A stretch of DNA of 64,000 nt from Asterias amurensis (taxonomy: Eukaryota > Echinodermata > Asteroidea > Forcipulatida > Asteriidae), in assembly GCF_032118995.1 (NCBI RefSeq), contig NC_092662.1:15203701-15267700 (forward strand). Reading direction: 5' to 3'. A program made the position numbers and the translations under genes. Below are positions 53,801-64,000 of this stretch, piece after piece; the first letter of the stretch is position 1; each line of letters opens with the position of its first letter. The notes beneath the pieces were generated by a model. The model searched no databases. It was not told where the DNA came from and was given only the letters and a program-made list of their open reading frames with translations.

Positions 53801-56800
53801 AAGGAGAATCAAAATAACAATAACAAAGAACATGTGTTGACATTCCTTCTACCTTCCGGCCAATTGTCCACCTTCCGCCCAAGTAGTAGTTAATAAGTAG
53901 GATAGTTCTTCCCCAGCCGTGACACTTCTGTCCTTAAGCAAGACACTTAACCATTGCTTCATCTTTCGGATGGGACGTGAAGCCATTGGTCCCATGTGTT
54001 GTGTAACACATGTAAAAGAACCTAGTACACTTATCGAAAAGAGAAGGGGTACGCCCCGATATTCCTGGCTGTGGCTGCTATATGCGCCGTAGCACCTTGT
54101 AAACCTTTATAAGGTGCTAAATAATAGGGTCTTAGAATTCATCACTGTAATAACCTATCTTTCTGGAAGTTTGTATATATACTCAGCGCCTTGAGTACCT
54201 TGTTTGGTAGATATGTGCTGAAAGGAAGCAAATAGTTATCTAAGATTTTTTTGCTTATCATTCATGTCATTGTGTTTTTAGCAGCAGCCCAATGGATCGC
54301 ACATGGATGTACATATCAACCTTGGACCAATCAACATGGCACCACCCGTCAGCGCTTCACAGCAACGCATCACTCAGATACGCAATCTCCTTAGACAAAC
54401 CCATCTCACGTTGGAAAGACTTGAGGTTAGTATGTACCTCTGACACTTATCAAACACGGTTTCAAACGAAGGAACCTAGACTTACTGCGCAGAGAGTGTG
54501 GAGATATTGTTATTTTGACATTAAAGGGTTTCCATGGACAGGTGAAAGAGGAACTCTATGATAATTTTGTGAAGCAAAAAGCCAACCAGCGACATATTAT
54601 GCTTAACGTATAAAAGACACACCAAAAGCAGCATTGACCATTAAAAAGATTGAAATAGAAGTGTTGTATTTGAGTTTGTTTTGTGAGAGTCCACTTATTT
54701 CAAATATTTCCAAATAAAGACTCTGACTCGTGATTTTATTACTTAACTGCAGAATCCCCCACAGCAGCAAGGCACCCAAACTGATCCCGTTGCAGCAACT
54801 GGTAGTGGCACCCCTACAAGCAGCTCAGAACCAGTATCCAATAGCAGTACCAGCACAAGTAGCAGCTCAACTACCCAGACCAATCAGCAGCCTTCTTCTA
54901 CAGGGGGTGCTAATCCTAGTCCAGATTCAGCTTCTAATAACCAGGCTGGACAGGGTCAGGCGGGCAGAAGGACTGCAACAGTAGTGTAAGTTTTTTGTCG
55001 TTGTTTTTATGGAATATATTTTCACGCATTGCTCAAGAACAATGATACTTCATAAGGGCAACTGAGGCAATTGCCTCCATTGCCCCATGTCATTGTCTTG
55101 GTGCCCCTTAAATTGTTCCAATAGAAATTTAGGAGAAAAGCCTTGGCGCCCCTGCCCTTACAAAAACAAAGCTTCAGTCCTGGAATAAGGAATACTGTTT
55201 TCCGACATGCTAGAATAAATAAAAATGCCACAATCAGTGTGGTGGTAAAAAGTAATATGTACAAACTTTCTTCTTGATGTTTGTGCATTTCACTAGGAAA
55301 CAGTCTTGTTGAAGAATTATTCTCTCACCAACCTTCTTCCGTAAATCTATTTTAAAATCATCATGACACAGTAAATTACCAGCTTTAAGCTTGGATTTTT
55401 TTTCTTAATGTTTTCTCTTACAGGTATCAGAATGGAGTCCGTTATTAAAATTGATGCATAATATAAACAGATGTTTTTAACCACTCAGACACCCTCGGAG
55501 CACCGTCATGGCGGACATCTTGCAGGAAATAGCGGAGTTAAACACCAGACTGCAGCCTCATCTGACTCAGTACCGGGAGCTTCTTATTTCGGATCCGGTC
55601 TATGAAGGCGATGTAAGTCAACACTTTGACACAAATTTTAAATTTTTAAATAAAAAGCAACAACATTGGGCTAAATGAAAGAGCCCCAATCTGTTAATCC
55701 GGAGCTTGTTTTGAACACAGGATGTAGAGAACACATAATCTCTCAGGGGAAGAGGGAGAGAAAAATTAATTAATTAATTATCATTTTGAGTACCTTGTTC
55801 TTGTGACTAAGGATTCTATGTTGAGTGGTATGTCATGGCTGAGCTCTGGGCCCAATTTCATAGAGCTGCTTAAGCACAAAATGTTGCTTAAGCAAAAAAA
55901 TCCTTGCTTAGTAAAATCAGATTACCGGCCAAGACTCCACTCAATTGTTATGCTAAGTAAACAACAGCTAAATACCATTCACAAGCAATGTATATGGCAT
56001 GAAATTTTGGCCAGTAACATGTGTAAAACAAGCGAGCTATTTTCATGCTTAAGCGATTTTTTTGCTTAAGCAGCTCTATGAAATTGGCCCCTGGTGTTTC
56101 TGATCAGCAGAGTGTCCGTTTGAGTCCCAGATTGTGGCAGGTTGTGGTATAAGGGTTAAAATTTTTATTGGAACCCAGTATTTAAGTAATTGTTATGTTC
56201 GTTGGGAAGCATGGAAATAGCCAATCTCAACCCTAACAATGAAAAAAAAAGAATTCTTAGTGTTATGTTAGTAGGACTTAAAACTTTGCATGGTCAAAGT
56301 ATAACTAAGGGGTTTTCTGTAAAACCATGTGAAATCTCTTTTGAGTAGTGTTGGTTCGGATTCTGGTTCACCCTATACCTCCATTTCTTTTTACAACCAA
56401 CACAACTCAAAAGAGTTTTTAACCTTGTGCTACCACAAACCCCTCTTAGTGTGTTGTGTTGTCATTTAGCCTTTCAGGTTCGAAACATCGGGCTATTAAC
56501 TCAAAATCAAGACACAACCTTTTTGCGCTTACTAAACAAAGTAACCTGTGATTTTGTTTCTGTCTCCACAGACTGATCGTCAGCCTGCACATCGTCTCCA
56601 GACTCTGGTCAATCAAACTCTACATTACATTAGTCATATCTACCACGCTGTGTCCGATTGTATGATGGATCTTCATACTACACCACCAAGGGTACTGAGG
56701 GCACCTGCTGGTATGATGGTAGCACCAATACGACCGGCTGGACAAATGCCTGTACATGTAAGTCTTGTTTAAAGTTAGTTCTAATAGGGAATAAAAGGGT

Positions 56801-59800
56801 AGCGACGAGTTCTTACACGGCCGTTTAAAGCCGGCAGGGTCGAATTGCCGTGTTCGGCTCGGGCCTTTATCACATCCTGCTATCAATCCTGCACATAGTT
56901 TTTACTTTTTTAAGAGAATAAATTCACATGTTTTAACCAACAGGTGAACATAGGTCAAATGGCTGCGAACGCTGCCGCCTCTCAGGGCGCCGCTGCAACC
57001 TCGACCGAAGAGAGACCCTCCTCAACAACCTCCTCCTCGACCAGCCAGCAGAACGCCTCCACACGTACAAGCTCTACGGCCACCACCCAGACCCAGAACA
57101 GCTCAGCTCCGCCTCTAGTCACCAACGCCTCGGTCACCCTAACCAACCAGCAGACGTACGTCATCACGCCGAGGTCTGGAGCCACTGGTTACATGGCTGT
57201 GCCTGTTTCGTCGTCGTCAAATCAGACGCCTGGAGCTACGACGCCGTCGTCTTCGGCTAGCCAAGGGGGAGGGAGAGGTACGGGTGGAAGTCGCCCCGCT
57301 GCCCCACGACCTTCAGGTACAGTTAAACACCTTCTATGTAGCATTATTAGATGAGGTTTGCGGTAGCACAATCTTTTGAGAAGTGTTCAGGTGTTGGTTC
57401 CGAAAAGAACCGATGGTTCCGAAAAGAACCGATGGTTGACAACTCAACATGATCATCTGGTTTTCAATCAGTGTGCTCAGATTGTTTTTTAGGAGATATA
57501 CACATGATGGTGCTATCGCAAATCTCATTTAATTATACTCCCAACATGCTCTAGTTTCAAGCCCTAAAATTTCAAGGCTAATGTAAACAGGGACCTTGAC
57601 ACATTCTTGTATTGTGATTGTAGGTCCGCATGTACATATCCACCAGGGGCCAATTTCATAGAGCTACTTAAACAAAAAATTCGCTTAAGCACGAAAATAG
57701 CTAGCTTATTTTACATATGTTACTGGCCAAAATTTCATGCCACGTACAATGCTTGTGACTGGTATTAAGCTGTTGTTTACTAAGCATAACAATTGAGTAG
57801 AGTCTTGGCCGGTAATCTGATTTTACTAAGCAAGGATTTTTTTGCTTAAGCAAAACTTTCTGCTTAAGCAGCTCTATGAAGTTGGGCCCAGCTCGGATTG
57901 AATCCTGGCAGTATACCTCCAGCTGGGCTGCTTCAAGTCATGGCTCAGATGGTTGGACAGAAAGATACTGAATGTTGAAGTGCCTTGAGGTTTACTGAGT
58001 GACGGATATTAGCACTATATAAGAAGTCAATATTATTACATTGTTGTTATTTTGTGTTTGTGATTGTAGGTCCGCATGTACATATCCACCAGCTCGGATT
58101 GAACCCTGGCAGTATACCACCAGCTGGGCTGCTTCAAGTCATGGCTCAGATGGTTGGTCAACAACAGATGCAGCAGATGGCACAGACTCCAGCAAACCAT
58201 GCTGGTAAGCACACACATCTCAATTATTGTATCATGTCATGGAATGTAGTTTAGCTCTTTTCTTTGTCACTGGCCTTCTGGCCTTCGGTCAAGTTTTAAT
58301 TTTGAGCCCTGTTTTAACATGATAAAATCTGTACTGTAGCGACCATGTAAAATACCTCAGTGGTTGATATTGGATCAAAATTGCCATTAAATTTACAGAG
58401 TGGTTTTAAGCTTTCTGTAATAGCTATGCCTAGTTGATATACTGTAATCTTTATCAAAAAGATAGTGTTTAGACTGCAGAACTTGTAATTGCTGTGAGTT
58501 TAAATCCTACCAAGCTAACCACTGATTTCACAATGACTAGAATAAGTATTGCAGTCTTGGTTGGGGCAATTCATAATCATAGACGTTAAACTATTGTTTG
58601 AATGGGAGAAATTGACTGTTGCCAGCTTGGTGTTTATATCCCACTGGTGGATTTTGCCTTGACGGGGGAAGATCATCTAAACAACACAAGACAAATTATT
58701 ACCAATAAACACTCTCTGTTACGATTTATCTGGAGTTTTCAAGACAGAAAATCTTTAACTACAACTTTTATAACGATTGTTTTTTTTTTTCTTTAGGTCC
58801 AACAAACACTTCCTCGACACCCACTACATCCTCCCCTCGCTCCCAGCAGAACGCCCAGTCCACCCCCTCCCCCCAAAACCAGAACCAATCATCCCGTACC
58901 CCGAACCCCATGGCCTTCTTCAACCCGCTCCAGCCACGCCCAGCCTGGGACCCACTGCTGCCCTGCAACTCCCGCCACATCACCATGCGTGTCATGCCGA
59001 CTGGCCCCGCTGGAAGGGGAAGGGCAGGAGGTGGAAGGCAGAATACTGCATCGGGGACTGGGAGGGCGGATGAGTCTGCTGGTAGATCTCCAGGGGAGAG
59101 TGAAAGCGCTGGTGGCGAGAATGTCAATGCTGGTGATGGAGCGCAGAATAATGCCATGCCACAGGTAATAGAAATGTCTTATCTCAATTAAAGGAACACG
59201 TTGCCTTGGATCGGTCGAGTTGGTCTTTGAAAATCATTTGTAACCGTTTGTTATAAAATGCATATGATTAGAAAGATATTTTAAAAGAAGAATATAATGA
59301 TCCACACAAGTATCACTCGAAATTGCGTGGTTTTCCTTTTATCTCGTTGACAAACACGGTCGGCCATTTATGGTATACATAAGAAAATGGCCGACCATGT
59401 TAGTTCGCAAAGTGAAAGGAAAACCACGCAATTTCGAGGCAAATGTGTGTGGATCATTGTATTCTACCTTAAAAACATCTTTCTAACCATATGCATTTTA
59501 TAACAAACGGTTACAAATGCTTTTCAAAGACCAACTCGACCGATCCAAGGCAACGCGTTCCTTTAATTCATTCATACAAGGCTTTTATTAATTGTGGTTT
59601 TACCCATAAACCGATGTGTGTAAGAACTGTATACTCAGTACTTTCTCAAGCTCTGTGAAAAAAATCACAGGCATATTACTCGGGGTTCAAACTTTCATGT
59701 CGTATGTACGTGTTTTGAAGGGTATTCTGCTAATTTCTGCTTAGCAGAACAATTGTTAAGCGATATGTTCAGAACTCTTCCTCTTCTGTCTTGCAGATGA

Positions 59801-62800
59801 TTCCAGTGTCTGCTGATGGTAATATTACTGATGTGATAGGGGGTCTTGTCAATGCTATATTGAACCAGCAACCCAATTTTGTACAGGTTGTACCACCCGG
59901 AGCCCAACAGACCCCCCAGCAAGGTAGGAATTAACTCTTGTAATGTTAACATTGGGTTTTTTTTAAAATAAGCCTTGGATATTTTTACTGGTAATTTATA
60001 TCCTTTTTATCTATGAACAATCTTGAATTCTTGATTCTAATTGATTGGTCCATGGTAGCAACTTTTTGTTGAGTATACTCGTGTTGTAAAAAAAAAAAGG
60101 GAACAGTCATATAGGTAAGTCCGTTTGGCTCAGTGGTACATGTCCCTGCCTTTCACCTCTATGGACCCTGGTTCGAGTCCGGACCGGAGCCTTGCATGTG
60201 GATTGGGTCCCTACCTGATTGCGTTGGTTTTCTCTCCCACATCTAAAACTTAAACTTCTTCATTGTCTTCTTAACAAAAAGTTGGTGTGATGTTTTCATT
60301 TAGGATGCTTTGCCGACAATATAATTTAGATTCAGATATCTTTGATTTTAGGGTTGGGTCAAATTTTGTGATGTTGCTTTTCCCAGCAACAATGAACTCA
60401 CCCTTTTAGATTTCCTTGATTAGATTTGTAATCTTTTCCATTCTCATCCCATCAGCATCAAGTCAACAACAGCGCCAGCAACCTTCGCAATCCTCATCCA
60501 ACGCATCGTCTGCTGCCCCCAGTGGCCAGTCAGAGCCAGGTCCGAATAGCGTCTTGTCGGATCAGATGCTGATGAATATGATGCTGAGGATGACTCAAGA
60601 GATGGGGTCGGTCGGGTCCGGACAGAGCAGTAATCAATCGCTGAGGAATTTCCTATCCGGTATGGGAATGGCATTAGAGCCTGGTGAAGGTGAGCATTAG
60701 AGTCAGGGCACTAGACCATTCTTCTTTAACTTCTCCACTCAACTCATTGTATAGACCTTCTCCATTGTTGATAAACAAACCAAGCTTGTTGGCATGGACG
60801 GCTAGTCAAACAGTCAATCGTGTTAACAGATGTTTTAACCAAACTCAATGTTTACTGCAAACTTTCAACTAAATGAAATAAATATAATACCTCCTAATGA
60901 ATGGTTGCTCTTTTTCCTTCAAGTTCAATACTATGTTTGATTTTTTGTGCAACATTGTTCAAAACTGTAGCTATCTGTTTGTTTTCTTCGCAATTATACC
61001 TCGGTTGCCAAAAAACTTGGGCTGTGAAGTTGCAATAGGAAGGTCTATTACAAAACTGAAGCCAGATGGGCAAAATAGTCTGGTCCCTTATTTTATGAAT
61101 CAGTGTTGCTTATTGTGATTGAACACAAGGAACTTGCCCAGAGCTTGAGTCCGGTGCGCTTGACCGTTGGGCCACGCTACACCACTGAATTCTCTTCAAG
61201 ATCATCAATATGACCACAAATTTAGGCTGTAGTTGACAAAAAAGATTGTCCATATTAAACTCTGACCCCCTGACTGACCCCTGAATCTATTTCTAAATGA
61301 CCAGGATTCTTAGGTGAACTTTTGGATCAAGTCACGGAGCAGCTTGGTATGGGTGACTTTGCATCAATGTTTCTCGGCCAATCAGCACCCTTGCAGCAAC
61401 TCCGCCCCAACTTGGAGCGGTTTGTAAATCAACGGATTATGAGAGGACAGCCGTTGACCCCAGAAAATATTGAGGTAATTATTTATCACTGTATTTATGT
61501 TATCTATTAATCCTATCCTTGCCATTAAAGGCAGTGGACACTATTGGTAATTGCCAAAGACTAGCCTTCACAGTTGGTATATCTCAGCATATGCATAAAA
61601 TAACAAACCTGTGAAAATTTGAGCTCAATCGGTCATCGAACTTGCGAGATAATAATGGAAGAAAAATAACCCTTGTTACTCGAAGTTGTGTGCGCTTATA
61701 TGGTTGATTTCGAGACCTCAAGTTCTAAATCTGAGGTCTCGAAATCAAATTCGTGGAAAATTACTTCTTTTATCGAAAACTATGGCACTTCAGAGGGAGC
61801 CGTTTCTCACAATGTTTTATACCATCAACCTCTCCCCATTACTCGTCACCAAGAAAGGTTTTATGCTAATAGTTATTTTGAGTAATTACCAATAGTGTCC
61901 ACTGCCCTTAAAGACTTAGTTGACTGCACTTAAACTTTCTCTTCCTGACCATTGAACTTTAGTCGACCAAGCTTAGACACAAAGAAGCGCTCAAGTCTTG
62001 GCACAGAATTTTCATATTTATACTCGTTCACACTATCATAAAAGTTGAGAAGAAATGTTGATGGTATACGGTTTTGCCTTCAATGCCCAGCCAATTTGAT
62101 GATATTAAACCAATATTATCCTTGGTTTTCTGTTTTAACACGTTTTGGTTGTCAAGTCAAAGTTCCTTTATCAGTGTACCTAGTTAGTGTTGTGTTTGTA
62201 TTTTTTACAAACATTTCCTTATCTTGATATTCTCTGTGAGTGTCCATAATTCAGATTTTTGTCTGCCATATTTGCATTTTTAATTAAACCAATAATAATA
62301 TGATAATAATATTTCATGTTTCTACACAGGCCGGTGTGAATAGGATACTGGATGAGCTGCGACCTGCAGTAACTGAATTTATTGTAAGTTAGGATTATTT
62401 ACACCACTTTAATAGTAAATACTGAATTATTCTTTGGATTAATCTTTACCAGGGTTTCTGCAGATCCTTAGAACGTATTGAAAGTCTAAAATAAAACTAT
62501 CCAAAGTTAAAGCATTAAAGCCATTGGACACTTTCAGAACAGAAAAATAATAAAAGTTCACAGATTTACAAATAACTTACAGGGTTTAAAGAAGGTAATG
62601 GTGAATGACTTCTCTTGAAATATTGCTCCATGAAATGCTTTACTTTTTTTGAAAACATTACAACAATTATCAATTCTCGATATCCAGAATTACGGATTTA
62701 TTTTAAACACATGTCATGACACGGCAAAACGTGCGGAAACAACGCTTGGTTTTCTCGTTATTTTCTCCCGACTCTGATGACCGATTGAGCTTAAATTTTC

Positions 62801-64000
62801 ACAGGTTTGTTTTTTATACATAAGTTGTGATACACGAAGTGTGGGCTTTTGGACAATACTGTTTACCGAAAGTGTCCAATGGCTTTAAAGAAGCAATACA
62901 AATATTATTTTTGTTGTTTTAAATCTTAAACAAAGTAATGAACCGTGTAAAAGAAACTAGTTAAGGAAAGTAATTTGTGAGGGGATAGTTGTATCTTCAG
63001 CATTGGGGTTTCTTTTCGTCAAATCATACCCAAGGCTTTTATTATAACACCTTGTGTGATTTTTATTTTAGAATGGCGCCCCTACTGTGAATAACATAGA
63101 CCCTGTTGCTACTCATATGAAGTTCCTGCACAGTGTACTGGAGAAGTTTGTACGTCTCTTTGCTGGACAAGAAGGTAAAGTGATTTATGCAATCGAAAAT
63201 CTATTCTGAATTTTGAATGTTCATATATATTTTTACAGGTTCGTCTGACAGTTATAATTCATAGTTGTAACAATAGTTGCACGATGTAGGCATTGTTAAC
63301 AATTTTTATTTTAGGTTTACGGATACAGCTTTCTCAAATTTGATGAGAAAGGGAAATGTTTCAAACAAAAAATAATTCTAGTGCTATAAGGTCGTTATCT
63401 GCAATGATCAACAGGTCATTAAATGAAAAATGCATGTACATTTTTCTTATCAAAATCAACAAATCAAGTTTTACCTTGACAATGAAGGTTACTTTTTGCA
63501 GAGCAAACATTTTTAAGACTACCCTTGATCTAAAAACCCCCATTAACCAGGAGCTCCAAAATGTACAGTGTGCAGTTTTATGAACTTAATAATCAGTAAG
63601 CTTTCAGCGCATGTTTTGTTATCCTTACCATCGTCATCATCATCATTCTCTGTGGTCCATCAAGGGGGACGTAGAGCCGCCCAAACCAATCGATTGGTTG
63701 CAGACTGCCACAGCTGCTGTGCCGGTGAGCCATGGTCCACTTCTAGCTGGCGCAACCAGGTGTTGCGTGGTCGCCCTCTAGGTCTCTTCCAGGCTGGGCC
63801 GGGACGGAGTCCCCCTCGAGCGTTGACGCTCAGCTTGAGGGCAGCATCCTTACCAATCCCATACAATACCTATAGATGATTGATTGGTGTTTTTTTAATT
63901 CTGAACAGAGAGTGCTTTCGGAGAGCAGATGAGGAGATTAGGACATGACAGCTTACATCAGTGGGTAGCTCTTATGGTTCATATCTTTGGAAGTAGACAG
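50814..64000 (+). CDS. BAG6: BAG6 large proline-rich chaperone, 3' part beyond the window
   Basis: BAG6 (BAT3/Scythe) holds tail-anchored and mislocalised hydrophobic proteins in the cytosol with its GET4 and UBL4A partners. Seventeen exons join in phase: 50814..50876, 51695..51736, 52144..52318, 53661..53752, 54282..54425, 54753..54985, 55489..55612, 56572..56757, 56944..57316, 58070..58204, 58797..59164, 59797..59923, 60456..60689, 61305..61474, 62330..62383, 63072..63174, 63909..64000. They give 905 codons; human has about 1,130 residues. The order is an N-terminal UBL, Ser/Thr/Gln/Pro-rich linkers, the conserved middle domain ([13 protein letters not shown]... TTPPR) and the [15 protein letters not shown] region. 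The nuclear signal and C-terminal BAG-like domain lie outside. Confidence 0.95.
51069..51090 (+). repeat. Poly(A) run of about 22
   Basis: A homopolymer run of A in BAG6 intron 1. It may be the tail of an old insertion. Confidence 0.8.
51466..51604. repeat. Family L foldback element (copy 2)
   Basis: 'taactttccgtatggcgcca' and, inverted, 'tggtggtgccatacagaaac'. The central part matches 44880-44960 in the opposite orientation. Confidence 0.8.
52342..52730. mobile_element. Family A foldback element, copy 4
   Basis: 389 bp, TTAA at both ends, with central inverted 'cggccatttatgggggtc' and 'gactcccataaatggccg'. It lies 24 bases after the donor of BAG6 exon 3. Confidence 0.92.
52731..52925. repeat. 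Family H element, half copy
   Basis: 'ggatttgggtactttatgta', 'gataatgatggtagaaag', 'gagaaatgagtaaaacaat' and 'gtctcagtgagacgaaaa'. The right arm is missing. Confidence 0.65.
53106..53490. repeat. Family C element with a (TAAGA)n insertion
   Basis: Starts TTAAAGGCAGGGTATACTTTG and contains 'gtcaaagaccagtatccctt'. A microsatellite, about six copies of 'ataag', lies at 53313-53342 within it. Confidence 0.6.
53905..54130 (+). repeat. S1 SINE body
   Basis: 'gtgacacttctgtccttaag' and 'caagacacttaaccattgct' then 'catgtaaaagaacctagtac'. The head is missing. Confidence 0.6.
55849..56090. mobile_element. Family D foldback element (copy 5)
   Basis: ggcccaatttcatagagctg and its inverse. CTG target duplication at 55846-55848 and 56091-56093. 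This copy uses 'gcttaagca' in place of 'gcttagca', a subfamily shared with the copy at 57647. Confidence 0.88.
56303..56455. repeat. Family K foldback element
   Basis: 'aaggggttttctgtaaaacc' at the left and 'gctaccacaaacccctctta' at the right, with 'ctcttttgagtagtgttgg' inside. Confidence 0.6.
57352..57533. repeat. Family K foldback element
   Basis: 'gaggtttgcggtagcacaat' and 'ggtgctatcgcaaatctca' are inverted. 'ggttccgaaaagaaccgat' is repeated twice inside. Confidence 0.7.
57600..57965 (+). pseudogene. Duplicated BAG6 exon broken by a family D element
   Basis: The acceptor and start of exon 10 (58060-58155) are duplicated here: 'tgtgattgtaggtccgcatg' to 'caccag' (57613-57646), then 'ctcggattgaatcctggcag' to 'gctcagatggttgg' (57892-57954). 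The 242-bp family D element separates the two parts. Apart from a few substitutions the copies are the same, so the duplication preceded a recent insertion. Confidence 0.9.
57647..57888. mobile_element. Family D foldback element (copy 6) with exact boundaries
   Basis: Comparison with the intact exon at 58070 shows the empty site 'ccaccagctcgg' and the filled site with CAG repeated at 57644-57646 and 57889-57891. The element is thus 242 bp with a 3-bp target duplication. Confidence 0.93.
59188..59566. mobile_element. Family A foldback element, copy 5
   Basis: TTAA at both ends. In this copy the central loop differs ('tatggtatacataagaaaat'), so the innermost palindrome is lost while the arms are kept. 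Confidence 0.9.
60117..60265 (+). repeat. S2 SINE with intact tRNA-like head
   Basis: Head with A box 'tggctcagtggtacatg', 'gcctttcacctct' (tRNA-Glu-like anticodon region) and B box 'ggttcgagtcc', followed by the S2 body 'tgggtccctacctgattgcg' and 'ggttttctctcccacatcta'. Confidence 0.7.
61525..61911. mobile_element. Family C element (TTAA target), well preserved
   Basis: TTAAAGGCAGTGGACACTATT at the left, 'aatagtgtccactgccctt' and TTAA at the right. The palindrome 'gatttcgagacctcaagttc' with its inverse 'ctgaggtctcgaaatc' is in the middle. Confidence 0.88.
62515..62888. mobile_element. Family B element (TTAA target), copy 5
   Basis: TTAAAGCCATTGGACACTTTC to 'gtccaatggctttaa'. The same internal blocks as the other B copies. 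Confidence 0.9.
63610..63872 (-). mobile_element. 3' fragment of a non-LTR retrotransposon
   Basis: The minus-strand frame (63866 down to 63660) reads [16 protein letters not shown]...[16 protein letters not shown], typical of the C-terminus of reverse transcriptase ORFs in CR1/L2/RTE-type elements. A (GATGAT)-like tail lies at its 3' end (63625-63645). It is heavily 5'-truncated and inserted in the last visible BAG6 intron. Confidence 0.8.

Noticed and set aside
58768..59157. Minus-strand 129-codon ORF opposite BAG6 exon 11
   Set aside because: It is the shadow of a GC-rich, Pro/Ser-rich BAG6 exon whose + strand frame is supported by phase and by neighbours.
63568..63879. A 103-codon + strand ORF
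   Set aside because: It is antisense to the reverse-transcriptase fragment that reads sensibly on the minus strand.

Overview
This is animal nuclear DNA: intron-rich, AT-rich, with GT-AG introns and dense short non-autonomous transposons. The proteins resemble their human orthologues closely, and the repeat content is typical of marine invertebrates. My best guess is an echinoderm, probably a sea star; that is inference from similarity and not proven by the sequence. All four recognisable genes lie on the + strand, head to tail. No prokaryotic features (operons, CRISPR, IS elements) are present.

Layout: (1) about 1.8-5.9 kb, a small basic protein of the C11orf98 family (three coding exons seen, first exon uncertain). 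(2) about 6.9-42.7 kb, CNTRL (centriolin), roughly 45 coding exons whose splice phases all agree. It encodes about 2,620 residues: N-terminal leucine-rich repeats, a long coiled coil, a Pro/Gln-rich linker ending in a conserved CNVPEHH motif, a second long coiled coil and a basic tail. (3) about 44.1-49.5 kb, MRRF (mitochondrial ribosome recycling factor), five coding exons, 264 residues, complete. (4) about 50.8 kb to the right edge, BAG6, 17 exons seen (905 codons). It starts with the ubiquitin-like domain and runs off the window before the C-terminal BAG-like domain.

The genes do not form one pathway. Centriolin acts at the centrosome and midbody, MRRF in mitochondrial translation, and BAG6 in cytosolic triage of tail-anchored and mislocalised proteins. 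C11orf98 homologues are small, basic and little characterised.

Introns and spacers are filled with repeat families that I name by letter. A, B, C and E are foldback elements with TTAA targets. D has a 3-bp CTG/CAG target duplication. F, G, H, I, K and L are other foldback elements. S1 and S2 are tRNA-derived SINEs. There is also a fragment of a non-LTR retrotransposon. Several are nested, giving a readable insertion history. The most interesting signals are splice-site duplications: three equally spaced in-frame donors in one CNTRL exon, a second exon-end duplication, a 45-bp duplicated acceptor in the last CNTRL exon, a BAG6 acceptor that would give a premature stop, and a duplicated BAG6 exon broken by a family-D element. 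I found no convincing wholly new biological system.
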